From Sulfurovum sp. (GTDB taxonomy: Bacteria > Campylobacterota > Campylobacteria > Campylobacterales > Sulfurovaceae), in assembly GCA_021166685.1 (NCBI GenBank), contig JAJPEU010000007.1, positions 184,212-248,211 on the forward strand: a stretch of DNA of 64,000 bases, read 5' to 3'. Below are positions 43,089 to 51,899 of this stretch, one piece after another. Position 1 is the stretch's first letter. The number at the start of each line of letters is the position of its first letter. The notes under the pieces are model-generated. The model did no database searches, had not been told where the DNA came from, and saw only the letters and a list, made by a program, of their open reading frames with translations. Position numbers and translations under genes: made by a program.

Positions 43089-43122
43089 AAGAGCTTTTGA
43101 TCTTTGGCGACCAAAAGCTCTT
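43089..43122 (-). other. Strong hairpin between rplL and rpoB
   Basis: AAGAGCTTTTG (43089-43099) pairs perfectly with CAAAAGCTCTT (43112-43122), an 11-bp stem with a 12-base loop, just after the rplL stop. In E. coli this spacer holds an attenuator and an RNase III site; a similar role here is inferred from position. The U-tract is weak, so partial rather than full termination is likely. Confidence 0.55.
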
Positions 43123-43131
43123 GAACGGATC

Positions 43132-43506
43132 TTATTTAAGTTCGCAAACAGCGCCGGCTTCTTCAAGTTCTTTCTTGATTTTTTCAGCTTCGTCTTTGCT
43201 GATACCTTCTTTAAGTGTAGTAGGTGTGTTTTCAGTTGCATCTTTAGCCTCTTTAAGACCAAGACCTGTCACTGCTCTTACCACTTTAATAACATTGATT
43301 TTCTTAGCGCCTGCATCTTTAAGCACTACATCAAATTCAGTTTTTTCTTCTGCTGCTTCTACTACTGCAGCACCTGCACCGGCTACAACAGTAGCCTGCG
43401 CAGATACACCAAATTTTTCTTCGAATTCTTTTACAAGCTCAGAAAGCTCAAGAACTGACATGTTTGAGATAAATTCAATTACATCTTCTTTTGTGATTGC
43501 CATCAT
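43132..43506 (-). CDS. rplL: Ribosomal protein L7/L12
   Basis: A 124-residue acidic stalk protein that recruits translation factors. The N-terminal dimerisation part ([28 protein letters not shown]) is followed by an Ala-rich hinge (about 36-52) and the C-terminal factor-binding domain with [21 protein letters not shown]. It follows rplJ by 58 bp. The spacer to rpoB carries a strong hairpin. Confidence 0.97.
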   Translation of the reverse strand: MMAITKEDVIEFISNMSVLELSELVKEFEEKFGVSAQATVVAGAGAAVVEAAEEKTEFDVVLKDAGAKKINVIKVVRAVTGLGLKEAKDATENTPTTLKEGISKDEAEKIKKELEEAGAVCELK

Positions 43507-43564
43507 TATACCTTTACGATTTTTTAGTTTAAAATTTCAAAAGAGCCGTTTGGCTCTCACCACA

Positions 43565-44050
43565 TTAAGCTTCTTCTGCTTTTTTTGTTGCTAGCGCTTG
43601 AAGTCCGATTGCAATACTTCTTGCAGGACCATTCCAAACATTAAGCAACATACCAAGAAGTTCGTCTCTTGAAGGAAGTTTAGCCATAGCATTAATAGTG
43701 CTTAGACTTGCTACCTCACCGGCAATTACTCCGGTTTTGATCATGAACTTATCTTTGAATTCCATAGCTGCTTTGTCTGCAATCTTACAAGGTGTGATTT
43801 GCTCATCACCCCAGATTACAAGGTTGGTGTCTTTAAAATCAATAGCTTCGCAACCTGCATTTTTCAATGCAATCGCAGCAAGTTTATTTTTAACAACCTT
43901 GACTTTTAAATCTTCATCTTTTGCAAAATTTCTGACAACTTCAAGATTTTTAACACCTAAACCTTTATAATCACATACAATGATTGCGCCGGCATTTTTA
44001 AACTCAGCTGTCATTTGAGCAACCAACTGTTCTTTTTCGGTTCTTGTCAT
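43565..44050 (-). CDS. rplJ: Ribosomal protein L10
   Basis: A 161-residue stalk base protein that binds 23S rRNA and several L7/L12 dimers. MTRTEKEQLVAQMTAEFKNAGAIIVCDYKGL is the N-terminal RNA-binding domain; the C-terminal helix (ARSIAIGLQALATKKAEEA) carries the L12 sites. It is preceded by a structured leader that probably lets L10 control its own synthesis. Confidence 0.97.
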   Translation of the reverse strand: MTRTEKEQLVAQMTAEFKNAGAIIVCDYKGLGVKNLEVVRNFAKDEDLKVKVVKNKLAAIALKNAGCEAIDFKDTNLVIWGDEQITPCKIADKAAMEFKDKFMIKTGVIAGEVASLSTINAMAKLPSRDELLGMLLNVWNGPARSIAIGLQALATKKAEEA

Positions 44051-44150
44051 TTCTTCTCCTTTCGACCTCTAACAGGGTGTTGTAAACAACTGTTCATCTT
44101 TTCGAATAAACCTTATTAAGCTTTCGCCCCTATTATCTTCAGCCTAAGAT
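44051..44150 (-). promoter_or_regulatory. Putative L10 leader
   Basis: The mRNA before rplJ has GCTGAAGATAATAGGGGCG upstream and CACCCTGTTAGAGGTCG near the start, which can pair (AATAGGG with CCCTGTT) as in L10 leaders that bind the L10-L12 complex. An AAAGGAG site follows. A separate 8-bp hairpin (GTAAATGA/TCATTTAC, 44155-44174) precedes the leader, just after rplA. Assignment is by position and partial sequence likeness. Confidence 0.55.
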
Positions 44151-44181
44151 AAACGTAAATGAATCTTCATTTACACGTTAA

Positions 44182-44886
44182 TTATTTGATTTCCATTACT
44201 TCTGAGGCATCCAATGTAATAGATGGACTCATTGTCAAGGATACTGCCGCATTGGTAATATATTTACCTTTTGCTGCTGCGGGCTTAGCTTTGTTGATAC
44301 TTTCAACAAATGTTTTAAAATTTTCTTTGAGTTTATCTTCATCAAAGCTTATTTTACCGATACCGGCGTGGATGTTCCCTTTTTTGTCTACTCTAAAATT
44401 TACTTGACCACCCTTGGCATTTTCAACTGCTTTAGCTACATCCATTGTTACAGTACCCGTTTTAGGGTTTGGCATAAGACCTTTTGGTCCAAGCACTCTT
44501 GCAACTTTACCAAGCACACCCATCATATCAGGTGTTGAAATAACCATATCAAAATTAATATTTCCTGCTTGAATTTGCTCAATAAGATCATCAGAGCCTA
44601 CTACATCTGCACCTGCCGCTGTTGCTTCGTCCGCCTTAGCACCTTTTGCAAATACAGCAACTCTTACTGTTTTGCCTGTCCCATGAGGAAGAACAACGGA
44701 TCCTCTTACCATTTGATCTGCGTGTCTTGGATCAACATTTAAGTTCAATGCCACTTCGACTGTTTCATCGAATTTTGCAGATTTTAAATCTTTCAGTGTA
44801 GCCATCGCTTCATCTACACTGTACACTTTGGTTGTATCTACTTTTTTTAGTAGCGCTTCTTTTCTTTTACTTATTTTTTTTGCCAT
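44182..44886 (-). CDS. rplA: Ribosomal protein L1
   Basis: A 234-residue L1, the mobile stalk protein at the E site and, in many bacteria, repressor of the L11 operon. Marks are [50 protein letters not shown] and [24 protein letters not shown]. The ATG at 44884-44886 is chosen over an upstream in-frame start because the family begins MAKK and GGAGAG is just before it. It follows rplK by 63 bp. Confidence 0.97.
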   Translation of the reverse strand: MAKKISKRKEALLKKVDTTKVYSVDEAMATLKDLKSAKFDETVEVALNLNVDPRHADQMVRGSVVLPHGTGKTVRVAVFAKGAKADEATAAGADVVGSDDLIEQIQAGNINFDMVISTPDMMGVLGKVARVLGPKGLMPNPKTGTVTMDVAKAVENAKGGQVNFRVDKKGNIHAGIGKISFDEDKLKENFKTFVESINKAKPAAAKGKYITNAAVSLTMSPSITLDASEVMEIK

Positions 44887-44949
44887 TATACTCTCCGCTT
44901 TATGCTCCCACATTTTTTAAATCCATGTGGTTATGATTTTTTGAAAGAC

Positions 44950-45375
44950 TTAGTCTACGATTTCTACACCCATACTTCTGCAAGAACCAGCAATAATTTT
45001 TGCTGCCATTTCTCTATCATCTGTATTAAGGTCTGCAATTTTTTGATCAACAATTTCGTCAAGTTTTGCTTGCGTAATAGTTCCCACTTTGTTCAAAAGC
45101 GGATTATCAGTACCTTTTTTAATGTTGGCAGCTCTCTTGATAAGATCACTTGCCGGCGGCTGCTTCGTGACAAACGTAAAACTTTTATCTGCGTATACAG
45201 TCACTTCAACCGGAATTTTAAATCCTGCTTTATCTTTTGTTCTTTCATTAAAAGCTTTACAAAACTCCATAATGTTCACACCACGCTGGCCACATGCGGG
45301 ACCAACAGGGGGTGATGGATTTGCTGCCCCCGCAGGGATCATAAGCTTAAATTTTGCGGCTATTTTTTTTGCCAT
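44950..45375 (-). CDS. rplK: Ribosomal protein L11
   Basis: A 141-residue L11 of the GTPase-associated centre. The proline-rich N-terminal segment [30 protein letters not shown] and the C-terminal rRNA-binding part ([12 protein letters not shown]) are complete. It binds the thiostrepton region of 23S rRNA. It follows nusG by 64 bp. Confidence 0.97.
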   Translation of the reverse strand: MAKKIAAKFKLMIPAGAANPSPPVGPACGQRGVNIMEFCKAFNERTKDKAGFKIPVEVTVYADKSFTFVTKQPPASDLIKRAANIKKGTDNPLLNKVGTITQAKLDEIVDQKIADLNTDDREMAAKIIAGSCRSMGVEIVD

Positions 45376-45439
45376 CTTTTACTTCCTTTTTTTGATTTAA
45401 ACCTTCTCGAAACTTTTGTAAGTCTCTAAGAAATTTTAT

Positions 45440-45970
45440 TTAGATAATTTTCTCTACTTGTGTGTAAAGTATTTCAACCGGTGTGTTTCTACCAAATATA
45501 GAAACATTTAATCTCAATTTACCGTGATCAAGATCATACTCCTCAACCATGCCTGTGAAGTTTGCAAATGGTCCGTCGACGATACGTACCACTTCACCTG
45601 TCTCAAAATCTACCTTAGGTCTTGGAGCACTTTTTTTCTCCATTTTTTCCAAGATGAGTTTGATATCTGCTTCACTAAGCGCGGTTGGTGTTTTTTGTTC
45701 ACCGATAAATCTAGATACTTTTGGTAAACTTTGGATTTTATGCCAAAGGTCAGTATCCAGGTCTATATGTGCAAAAGCATACCCTGAATATAAAGATCTT
45801 TCTGTAATTTTTTTTACACCGTTTTTTACTTCGATTACTTCTTCTGTCGGAACAACTACTCTTTCTAATTTTTCCTCAAGGCCATAATCTTTTACAAGTT
45901 GCTCAATTGCTCTTTTGACAGATCGTTCGCTGCCTGCATATGTTTGAATTGCATACCACTGATAAGCCAT
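45440..45970 (-). CDS. nusG: Transcription termination/antitermination factor NusG
   Basis: A 176-residue factor that binds RNA polymerase and links it to Rho or ribosomes. The NGN domain starts WYAIQTYAGSERSVKRAIEQ, and the C-terminal KOW motif is GEVVRIVDGPFANFTGMVEEYD near residue 120. It follows secE by 8 bp, the classical pairing. Confidence 0.97.
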   Translation of the reverse strand: MAYQWYAIQTYAGSERSVKRAIEQLVKDYGLEEKLERVVVPTEEVIEVKNGVKKITERSLYSGYAFAHIDLDTDLWHKIQSLPKVSRFIGEQKTPTALSEADIKLILEKMEKKSAPRPKVDFETGEVVRIVDGPFANFTGMVEEYDLDHGKLRLNVSIFGRNTPVEILYTQVEKII

Positions 45971-45978
45971 CTTTTGTC

Positions 45979-46158
45979 CTATAAAACTGATGATACGATG
46001 GATGACATTACTAAGTCAACCAATGCTAAAAATATTGATATGACAGTCACTACGAGAACAACTGCTAAAAATGCTTGTCTTACTTGTACTTTTGTTGGAA
46101 ATATTACTTTATGAATTTCGCTTTTTGCATGTGCAATAAATGTTGAAATTTTTCCCAT
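45979..46158 (-). CDS. secE: Preprotein translocase subunit SecE
   Basis: A 59-residue single-span form of SecE, the clamp subunit of the SecYEG channel. The amphipathic helix KSEIHKVIFPTKVQVRQAF precedes the membrane segment (about residues 30-54). The start is the ATG at 46156-46158 (MGKISTFIAHA); the frame extends upstream into the tRNA-Trp gene, which rules out the longer form. AAAGGTAACAC gives the ribosome-binding site. Confidence 0.93.
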   Translation of the reverse strand: MGKISTFIAHAKSEIHKVIFPTKVQVRQAFLAVVLVVTVISIFLALVDLVMSSIVSSVL

Positions 46159-46174
46159 GTGTGTTACCTTTTTG

Positions 46175-46250
46175 TGGCAGGCCAAGAGGGACTCGAACCC
46201 CCGGCACCTGGTTTTGGAGACCAGTGCTCTACCAACTGAGCTATTGGCCT
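46175..46250 (-). tRNA. trnW: tRNA-Trp (CCA anticodon)
   Basis: A 76-base cloverleaf with encoded CCA end. The acceptor stem is AGGCCAA/TTGGCCT, the D-loop AGCTCAGTTGGTAGAGC, the anticodon loop CTCCAAA (anticodon CCA) and the T-loop GTTCGAGTC. It lies between rpmG and secE, the usual place in this group. Confidence 0.97.
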
Positions 46251-46270
46251 AAATTTAAAAAATGAAGCTA

Positions 46271-46423
46271 TTACAGCTTCATCTCTTTATGAACAGTATG
46301 TTCTTTGCACCATTTGCAATATTTCTTAAGTGCAAGTTTTTCTGTTGTTGTTTTTTTATTTTTAGTGGTGTGATAGTTTCTTCTTGTACACTTTTCACAA
46401 CCTAAATGAACTGTTTCTCTCAT
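46271..46423 (-). CDS. rpmG: Ribosomal protein L33
   Basis: A 50-residue L33. It starts [22 protein letters not shown] and ends [17 protein letters not shown]. Two CxxC pairs (CEKC and CKWC) make this the zinc-binding form, which may be swapped for a zinc-free form in other bacteria. It lies between tuf and tRNA-Trp on the same strand and is easily missed because of its size. Confidence 0.96.
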   Translation of the reverse strand: MRETVHLGCEKCTRRNYHTTKNKKTTTEKLALKKYCKWCKEHTVHKEMKL

Positions 46424-46480
46424 TTGCTATCTCCCAATAGATAATACATTGCAAGAAGACAAAACCTTCTTGCAAAATAA

Positions 46481-47689
46481 TTATGCAATTACCTTAGTAA
46501 CAACACCTGCGCCAACAGTTCTACCACCTTCACGGATAGCAAATCTTGTACCATCTTCAAGTGCTACAGGAGCGATAAGTTCAACATTTACTTTAACATT
46601 ATCTCCTGGCATAACCATTTCAGTACCTTCTTGAAGTTCGATTGAACCTGTTACGTCTGTTGTACGTACATAGAATTGCGGTCTATAGTTATTAAAGAAT
46701 GGAGTGTGTCTTCCGCCTTCCTCTTTAGTAAGTACATATACTTCCGCTTCAAATTTAGTGTGTGGTGTAATTGAGCCTGGCTTACAAAGAACCATACCTC
46801 TTTGTACATCGTCTTTCCCGATACCTCTGATAAGAACACCGCAGTTATCTCCGGCTTGTCCGCAATCCATCTCTTTACGGAACATCTCAACACCTGTTAC
46901 AGTTGTTTTTTGTGTATTTTTAATACCTACGATTTCAACTTCGTTACCAACACATACTTGTCCTCTGTCGATTTTACCAGTTACAACTGTACCACGACCT
47001 TGGATTGTAAAGATATCTTCGATTGGCATCAAAAATGCTTGATCTACATCTCTTACAGGCTCTGGAATATAGCTGTCTACAGCATCCATAAGTGCAAAAA
47101 TTTTATCAGCCCATGGTCCAAGGTTACCTGCTTTTGCTTCTTCAAGCGCTTGATACGCAGAACCGGCAATGATTGGTGTATCATCTCCCGGGAAGTCATA
47201 TTCTGAAAGAAGTTCTCTTACTTCCATCTCTACAAGCTCGAGCATTTCTTCTCTGTCTTCCTCATCAAGCTGATCTTCTTTATTTAGAAAAACTACGATG
47301 TATGGAACGCCAACTTGTTTAGAAAGAAGGATATGCTCTCTTGTTTGAGCCATTGGTCCATCAGTAGCAGCAATAACAAGAATTGCTCCGTCCATTTGAG
47401 CAGCACCGGTAATCATGTTTTTTACATAGTCGGCGTGACCTGGACAGTCAACGTGAGCATAGTGTCTTTTATCTGTTTCATACTCTACGTGAGAAGTAGC
47501 GATGGTAATCCCTCTTTCTCTCTCTTCTGGGGCATTATCGATTTGATCATAGTCCATAAATGCAGAGTTATTTTTAGTTGCAAGAACCGCTGTAATTGCA
47601 GCTGTCAATGTAGTTTTACCGTGGTCAACGTGACCGATAGTACCGATATTAACATGCGGTTTGGTTCGTTCGAATTTTGCTTTAGCCAT
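46481..47689 (-). CDS. tuf: Elongation factor Tu
   Basis: A 402-residue GTPase that brings aminoacyl-tRNA to the ribosome. [15 protein letters not shown] is the P-loop, [21 protein letters not shown] is G3, and [11 protein letters not shown] carries the NKxD motif. Domains II and III are complete ([30 protein letters not shown]). It has its own extended -10 at 47724-47732 and follows the four-tRNA cluster, matching the tufB arrangement of E. coli. Confidence 0.98.
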   Translation of the reverse strand: MAKAKFERTKPHVNIGTIGHVDHGKTTLTAAITAVLATKNNSAFMDYDQIDNAPEERERGITIATSHVEYETDKRHYAHVDCPGHADYVKNMITGAAQMDGAILVIAATDGPMAQTREHILLSKQVGVPYIVVFLNKEDQLDEEDREEMLELVEMEVRELLSEYDFPGDDTPIIAGSAYQALEEAKAGNLGPWADKIFALMDAVDSYIPEPVRDVDQAFLMPIEDIFTIQGRGTVVTGKIDRGQVCVGNEVEIVGIKNTQKTTVTGVEMFRKEMDCGQAGDNCGVLIRGIGKDDVQRGMVLCKPGSITPHTKFEAEVYVLTKEEGGRHTPFFNNYRPQFYVRTTDVTGSIELQEGTEMVMPGDNVKVNVELIAPVALEDGTRFAIREGGRTVGAGVVTKVIA

Positions 47690-47723
47690 GCTTTTCTCCT
47701 AGCGTAAATATTTTAAAGTTGGT

Positions 47724-47732
47724 ATTATACCA
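47724..47732 (-). promoter_or_regulatory. Extended -10 promoter of tuf
   Basis: The minus strand reads TGGTATAAT 34 bases upstream of the tuf ATG. It would allow tuf and downstream genes to be made independently of the tRNA promoter at 48420. Confidence 0.55.
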
Positions 47733-47755
47733 GATTTTTCTTATACCTCATACCC

Positions 47756-47799
47756 ATATGGACAAAACTATTACAAGACAGTAATACTTTTGTCCATAT
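47756..47799 (-). other. Long hairpin between tRNA-Thr and tuf
   Basis: ATATGGACAAAA pairs with TTTTGTCCATAT (12 bp), then one C-C mismatch, then six more pairs closing a 6-base loop (AAGACA). There is no U-tract. It sits 10 bases after the tRNA-Thr 3' end, where it could mark tRNA-mRNA processing (RNase III or RNase E side) or attenuation. Confidence 0.6.
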
Positions 47800-47809
47800 A
47801 TCTGAAAGG

Positions 47810-47884
47810 TGGAGCCCAGAAGCGGAATTGAACCGCCGACCTCTTCCTTACCAAGGAAGTGCTCTGCCACTGAGCCATCTGGGC
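47810..47884 (-). tRNA. trnT: tRNA-Thr (GGT anticodon)
   Basis: A 75-base cloverleaf with encoded CCA. The acceptor is GCCCAGA paired with TCTGGGC, the anticodon loop TTGGTAA (anticodon GGT) and the T-arm GGCGGTTCAATTCCGCT. It is the last of the four tRNAs and is followed by a long hairpin and tuf. Confidence 0.97.
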
Positions 47885-48065
47885 ATTATATATGTAAATT
47901 ACACGTCTGCTGCTGTATTTAAACGTCTTTCATCTGTCAACAAACAGGAATAGATAAAAAAACAACCGTTTGTGCCTCTAATTGTTAAAGTAATAATTTT
48001 TATGGAAAGCTTTTAATGTGAAGTTTTTGTCAGTCAAGCACATAATTCACACAGCTCCCAGTTCA

Positions 48066-48142
48066 TGGAGCGGGAGACGGGACTCGAACCCGCGACCCTC
48101 AGCTTGGAAGGCTGACGCTCTAGCCAACTGAGCTACTCCCGC
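48066..48142 (-). tRNA. trnG: tRNA-Gly (TCC anticodon)
   Basis: A 77-base cloverleaf with CCA. The acceptor is GCGGGAG/CTCCCGC, the anticodon loop CTTCCAA (anticodon TCC) and the T-loop GGTTCGAGTCC. The 181-bp gap to tRNA-Thr(GGT) has no gene. Confidence 0.97.
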
Positions 48143-48166
48143 GTCGTTTATGTGACTTAACATGAA

Positions 48167-48251
<85 letters not shown>

Positions 48252-48303
48252 ACTAAAGTTGTTTGTCATTATTACTGGTCAAACACTGATAATTATATTT
48301 TCA

Positions 48304-48380
48304 TGGAGCTGGTAAAGGGACTCGAACCCCCGACCTGCTGATTACAAATCAGCTGCTCTAGCCAACTGAGCTACACCAGC
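48304..48380 (-). tRNA. trnT: tRNA-Thr (TGT anticodon)
   Basis: A 77-base cloverleaf with CCA. The acceptor is GCTGGTG with TACCAGC, the anticodon loop TTGTAAT (anticodon TGT) and the T-loop GGTTCGAGTCC. It is the first gene after the consensus promoter at 48420-48448. Confidence 0.97.
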
Positions 48381-48419
48381 ACCATCATTTGAAGTCAACC
48401 TGACTAAAAATGGAGTGCA

Positions 48420-48448
48420 ATTATAGACAAAAATATTTTCAATGTCAA
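48420..48448 (-). promoter_or_regulatory. Consensus sigma-70 promoter of the tRNA-tuf block
   Basis: The minus strand has TTGACA (48443-48448), exactly 17 bases, then TATAAT (48420-48425). Both hexamers are perfect matches. Transcription would begin about 30 bases before tRNA-Thr(TGT). The following GGAGT-rich start region was not identifiable as a known discriminator. Confidence 0.85.
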
Positions 48449-48533
48449 GAGTATTTGGTCTTTTTCTAAAATTTCTTATGATTTTACTATTTTATCCCCC
48501 TTCCTACATTTTCTATATATCATTCCGCATCCC

Positions 48534-48562
48534 TTGCACATTTCCATGATATATTTTATAAT
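48534..48562 (+). promoter_or_regulatory. Sigma-70 promoter of the CopB-type ATPase operon
   Basis: TTGCAC (48534-48539), 17 bases, TATAAT (48557-48562). The -10 ends 21 bases before the start codon at 48584. No metal-responsive dyad was recognised between them. Confidence 0.65.
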
Positions 48563-48583
48563 AATGAAATGAAAGGATATCCA

Positions 48584-50650
48584 ATGCCGGCACACATGTC
48601 ACACCGTCAAAACACACGTAACGATGCATATGGAGATCATCAGCATGCCGGGCATTCACATCATGCGGAAGACTTGAAACAACGTTTCATTATATCCATC
48701 ATTTTGACCGTACCCGTCTTGCTCTTTTCTTCTATGATACAAATGTGGTTTGGTTTTATTATAGATTTTTCTTACAGAGACTTGTTCACATTCGTGCTTT
48801 CTACATTGATCTATTTTTACGGCGGATGGCCATTTTTGACAATGATGATAAAAGAGGTCAAATCCAAAGAACCCGGAATGATGACCCTCATCTCTATGGC
48901 AATCAGTGTAGCGTACTTTTACTCTGCGATAACCATTTTTATCTCGGAAGAGAAATCTTTTTTCTGGGAACTTGCAACACTGATAGATATTATGCTGATC
49001 GGGCACTATATCGAAGCCAAAAGCATATTGGGAGCTTCAAATACACTTGAAGAGCTGGTACGATTGATCCCGAAAAAAGCAATGCGTTTCACTCAAAAGG
49101 ATACACTAGAAGCGGTGGATGTCAGCTTGCTTAGAGCGGGCGATACTGTTTTAATTCATCCCGGTGAAAACATCCCTGCAGACGGCGAAGTCATCAAAGG
49201 TGAGAGTATGGTGGACGAGGCATTGCTCACAGGAGAATCTCAACCTCTTTATAAAAATCCTCAAAGCCTTGTATTTATGGGCAGTACCAATATCGACGGC
49301 TCACTTCGTGTTCGTATCATAAAAAGCGGTGAAAGCAGTTACCTCTCGCAAATTATCACTCTTGTAAGGGAGTTGCAAGAAAGCAAATCTTATACCCAAG
49401 ACCTTGCAAATCGTGCCGCGAAGTGGCTTTTTTATGCTGCACTGGCGACAGGGACTGTTACGCTGTTTGTTTGGTCTATGCTTTCCAATTTTGAAGATGC
49501 AGTACTTAGGATGGTTACCGTACTGGTGGTCGCTTGCCCTCACGCACTTGGACTGGCCGTACCGCTTGTGGTTGCTATCTCAACATCCATGGCGGCTACA
49601 AATGGTATTTTAATACGCCATAGAGATGCCTTTGAGAAACTGCACAAAATCGATGTCATCTGTTTTGACAAAACCGGAACAATCACAGAAGGCAAACTCG
49701 CCGTAAATACAGTAGCTGCTGCCGGCAATGAAAAAAGTCTGCTTTATTTTGCCGCCTCTTTGGAGCAACATTCCGAACATAGTATTGCGCAAGCTATCGT
49801 GCATTATGCCCAAAACCAAGGGATCACTTTTGGTGCGGTCGATGAATTCAATGCTATGCCGGGAATTGGCGCCAAGGCCAAAATCGATGGCCATATTGTC
49901 ATGATAGGCGGTGCGCAGCTTTTGGCAAAAGAGTCACTCCCGATTCCTCAAAAACTGCTGCCGTTTAATAGCCGTGAAGCAACCAAGGTATGGGTAGCCA
50001 TAGATGGGGTTCTTAGCGGCGTAATTCTCCTGACAGACACGATACGTCAAAATTCTGCCGAGGCGATCAGAGCTATCAGGCTAAAGGGAATTACCGCTTA
50101 TATGTTTACGGGAGACGCTAACGAAGTAGCAGCAGATATCGCAAAAAAAGCAGGAATTGACCACTATGAAGCCGGGTTGTTGCCCGATGCGAAACTGCAA
50201 AAGATTCAAGCACTCAAAAAGAGTGGCAAAATAGTTGCTATGGTAGGTGATGGGATAAACGATGCGCCTGCGCTACTAGGCGCAGATATCGGTATCGCTA
50301 TAGGGGCAGGAACAGATATCGCCATAGAGAGTGCAGATATTATCTTGACCCAAAGCGATCTTCTGGGTGTCGTCGATGCAATCACTCTTTCAAAGCAAAC
50401 CTATCGTAAAATGCTGCAAAATCTTTGGTGGGCAAGCGGATATAACATTATCGCTATTCCTTTGGCTGCAGGTGTTTTGGCAAAATGGGGTATTATCATC
50501 AATCCTGCCGTGGGTGCTATATTGATGTCTGCAAGTACTGTCATTGTCGCAATAAATGCACAGTTGCTAAAAAATATAAAACCGCAGCAAAGAAAACAAA
50601 TACAGCATCACCGTGCGCACTCATATCACCAGAAAAAGAAAGAAAAATGA
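48584..50650 (+). CDS. copB: CopB-type heavy-metal P-type ATPase
   Basis: A 688-residue metal-exporting P1B ATPase. The His-rich N-terminus (HMSHRQNTRN, then DHQHAGHSHHAED) replaces the usual CxxC metal domain. The actuator TGES is in LLTGESQPL, the membrane metal site is CPH (VACPHALGLAVP), which marks the CopB subgroup, and phosphorylation occurs in CFDKTGTITEGKL. GDGINDAPALLGADIG completes the ATP domain. The C-terminus is again His-rich. I start at the ATG at 48584 because AAGGA lies 6 bases upstream; an ATG 15 bases earlier has no site. Copper is likely, silver possible. The stop overlaps yaaA. Confidence 0.93.
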   Translation: MPAHMSHRQNTRNDAYGDHQHAGHSHHAEDLKQRFIISIILTVPVLLFSSMIQMWFGFIIDFSYRDLFTFVLSTLIYFYGGWPFLTMMIKEVKSKEPGMMTLISMAISVAYFYSAITIFISEEKSFFWELATLIDIMLIGHYIEAKSILGASNTLEELVRLIPKKAMRFTQKDTLEAVDVSLLRAGDTVLIHPGENIPADGEVIKGESMVDEALLTGESQPLYKNPQSLVFMGSTNIDGSLRVRIIKSGESSYLSQIITLVRELQESKSYTQDLANRAAKWLFYAALATGTVTLFVWSMLSNFEDAVLRMVTVLVVACPHALGLAVPLVVAISTSMAATNGILIRHRDAFEKLHKIDVICFDKTGTITEGKLAVNTVAAAGNEKSLLYFAASLEQHSEHSIAQAIVHYAQNQGITFGAVDEFNAMPGIGAKAKIDGHIVMIGGAQLLAKESLPIPQKLLPFNSREATKVWVAIDGVLSGVILLTDTIRQNSAEAIRAIRLKGITAYMFTGDANEVAADIAKKAGIDHYEAGLLPDAKLQKIQALKKSGKIVAMVGDGINDAPALLGADIGIAIGAGTDIAIESADIILTQSDLLGVVDAITLSKQTYRKMLQNLWWASGYNIIAIPLAAGVLAKWGIIINPAVGAILMSASTVIVAINAQLLKNIKPQQRKQIQHHRAHSYHQKKKEK

Positions 50651-51375
50651 AAATTCTCTTAGCCCCAAGCGAAACCAAATCAAGCGGAGGAACAAACCCG
50701 TTTAATCTAGCCGATCTGTGGAATAATACATTGCTTGAAGCAAGGTATAAATTGACACAGCTTTATCTCGAAGAGCTAAAAGATGACCTCGGATCCAAAC
50801 AAATGTTTAAGCTTAAAAAGCCAAGCGAGATAGAATATTATAGAAGTATCAGACTGCATTCTTTTTCTACAAAAGCAGTAGAGAGGTATACAGGCGTAGC
50901 ATTTGATTATTTGAATTATTCCGGTCTTGATGATAAACAGCAAAAATATATAGACAAAAATGTCATACTTTTCTCCAATCTTTTTGGCCCCATCATGGCG
51001 GGTGATCTTATCCCGGAATACAGAATGGCCCAAGGGGCAAAAATACGAGATATTGAGGTAGCTAAATATTATAAAGCAAACAGTGCCGAACTCTTGGATG
51101 AATATTTGGCCGGTGAGGAGATACTCGATATCCGTGCCGGATATTATGATAGATTTTATGTGCCGTCCAAACCGTACACGACTTTGAAATTCATCAAAGA
51201 CGGCAAAGCGGTAAGCCATTGGGCAAAGGCCTATAGGGGTATTGTTTTACGAGAAATTGCCAAAGCCGGCATCGACTCACTTGAAGATTTTATAAAACTT
51301 CCCATAGAAAATTTAACCATTCAAGAGATCCAAATCAAGAAAAACAAAACAGAAATTATTTATGTCTTAGGATAA
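50647..51375 (+). CDS. yaaA: YaaA family peroxide stress protein
   Basis: A 242-residue DUF328/YaaA protein. The start KILLAPSETKSSGG, the middle LFSNLFGPIMAGDLIPEYRM and the SHWAKAYRGIVLREIA stretch match the family, which in E. coli limits free iron during H2O2 stress and has a helix-hairpin-helix DNA-binding fold. Its ATG overlaps the ATPase stop as ATGA, so translation is coupled. Linking metal export with oxidative stress defence makes sense, but the shared role is inference. Confidence 0.9.
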   Translation: MKILLAPSETKSSGGTNPFNLADLWNNTLLEARYKLTQLYLEELKDDLGSKQMFKLKKPSEIEYYRSIRLHSFSTKAVERYTGVAFDYLNYSGLDDKQQKYIDKNVILFSNLFGPIMAGDLIPEYRMAQGAKIRDIEVAKYYKANSAELLDEYLAGEEILDIRAGYYDRFYVPSKPYTTLKFIKDGKAVSHWAKAYRGIVLREIAKAGIDSLEDFIKLPIENLTIQEIQIKKNKTEIIYVLG

Positions 51376-51378
51376 AAG

Positions 51379-51477
51379 ATGAAACTGCCCAGTGAAGAGA
51401 CACTTTATAAAATCATAATTTTATTACTTTTTTTGATGGTTTTGCTCGGTATACTGTTGGATACAAACTACGAGTAG
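51379..51477 (+). CDS. 32-residue single-pass membrane peptide
   Basis: ATG at 51379 opens 32 codons: a charged start (MKLPSEETLYK), one membrane helix (IIILLLFLMVLLGILL, about residues 12-27) and a short DTNYE tail. AGGATAAAAG precedes it, the yaaA stop is 3 bp upstream and the SUI1 start is 8 bp downstream, so it fits the operon exactly. The tight spacing and real ribosome-binding site argue it is translated. It is unrecognised. Confidence 0.6.
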   Translation: MKLPSEETLYKIIILLLFLMVLLGILLDTNYE

Positions 51478-51485
51478 GAAGCATT

Positions 51486-51812
51486 ATGGCAAAGAACTTA
51501 TTTGAAATGGGCGCAAAGTTTGAGGATAAGTGGAACAGTGACAACAAAACCAAAAAAAACACTACCCCAAAAGAGATCAGGCCGCCGGATAAACACAGGC
51601 TTCACTTTGCCAAAGAAAAACGAAGCGGAAAAGTGGTTACTGTCGTCAAACCATTTTTCCTCGATAATGCCACAGTTGAGGCACTTTTAAAAACTCTCAA
51701 AAAATCCCTAGCTACCGGCGGAACTATCAAAGATGATGCTTTGGAGTTCCAAGGCGAAGTGAGTGAGAAGCTAAAAACTGCGCTTATTAAACTTGGGTAT
51801 AGAATGAAGTAG
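51486..51812 (+). CDS. SUI1/eIF1-like translation initiation factor (YciH family)
   Basis: A 108-residue protein whose C-terminal 70 residues form the SUI1 fold: AKEKRSGKVVTVVKPF, then LLKTLKKSLATGGTIKDDALEFQGEVSEKLKTAL, with the conserved Thr-Gly-Gly-Thr turn. Bacterial YciH proteins resemble eIF1 and may affect start-site fidelity. The N-terminal 35 residues are charged and probably flexible. AGGAAG precedes the ATG. It is the fourth gene of the CopB-YaaA-peptide operon. Confidence 0.88.
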   Translation: MAKNLFEMGAKFEDKWNSDNKTKKNTTPKEIRPPDKHRLHFAKEKRSGKVVTVVKPFFLDNATVEALLKTLKKSLATGGTIKDDALEFQGEVSEKLKTALIKLGYRMK

Positions 51813-51899
51813 CCTGCCTTCCCCTAAGCTGCCTCATTGGTTTTTCCAAAGGAAAACGATAGGCCGGGTATATGCCAAGCACAAAAGTGCTTCGTATGC

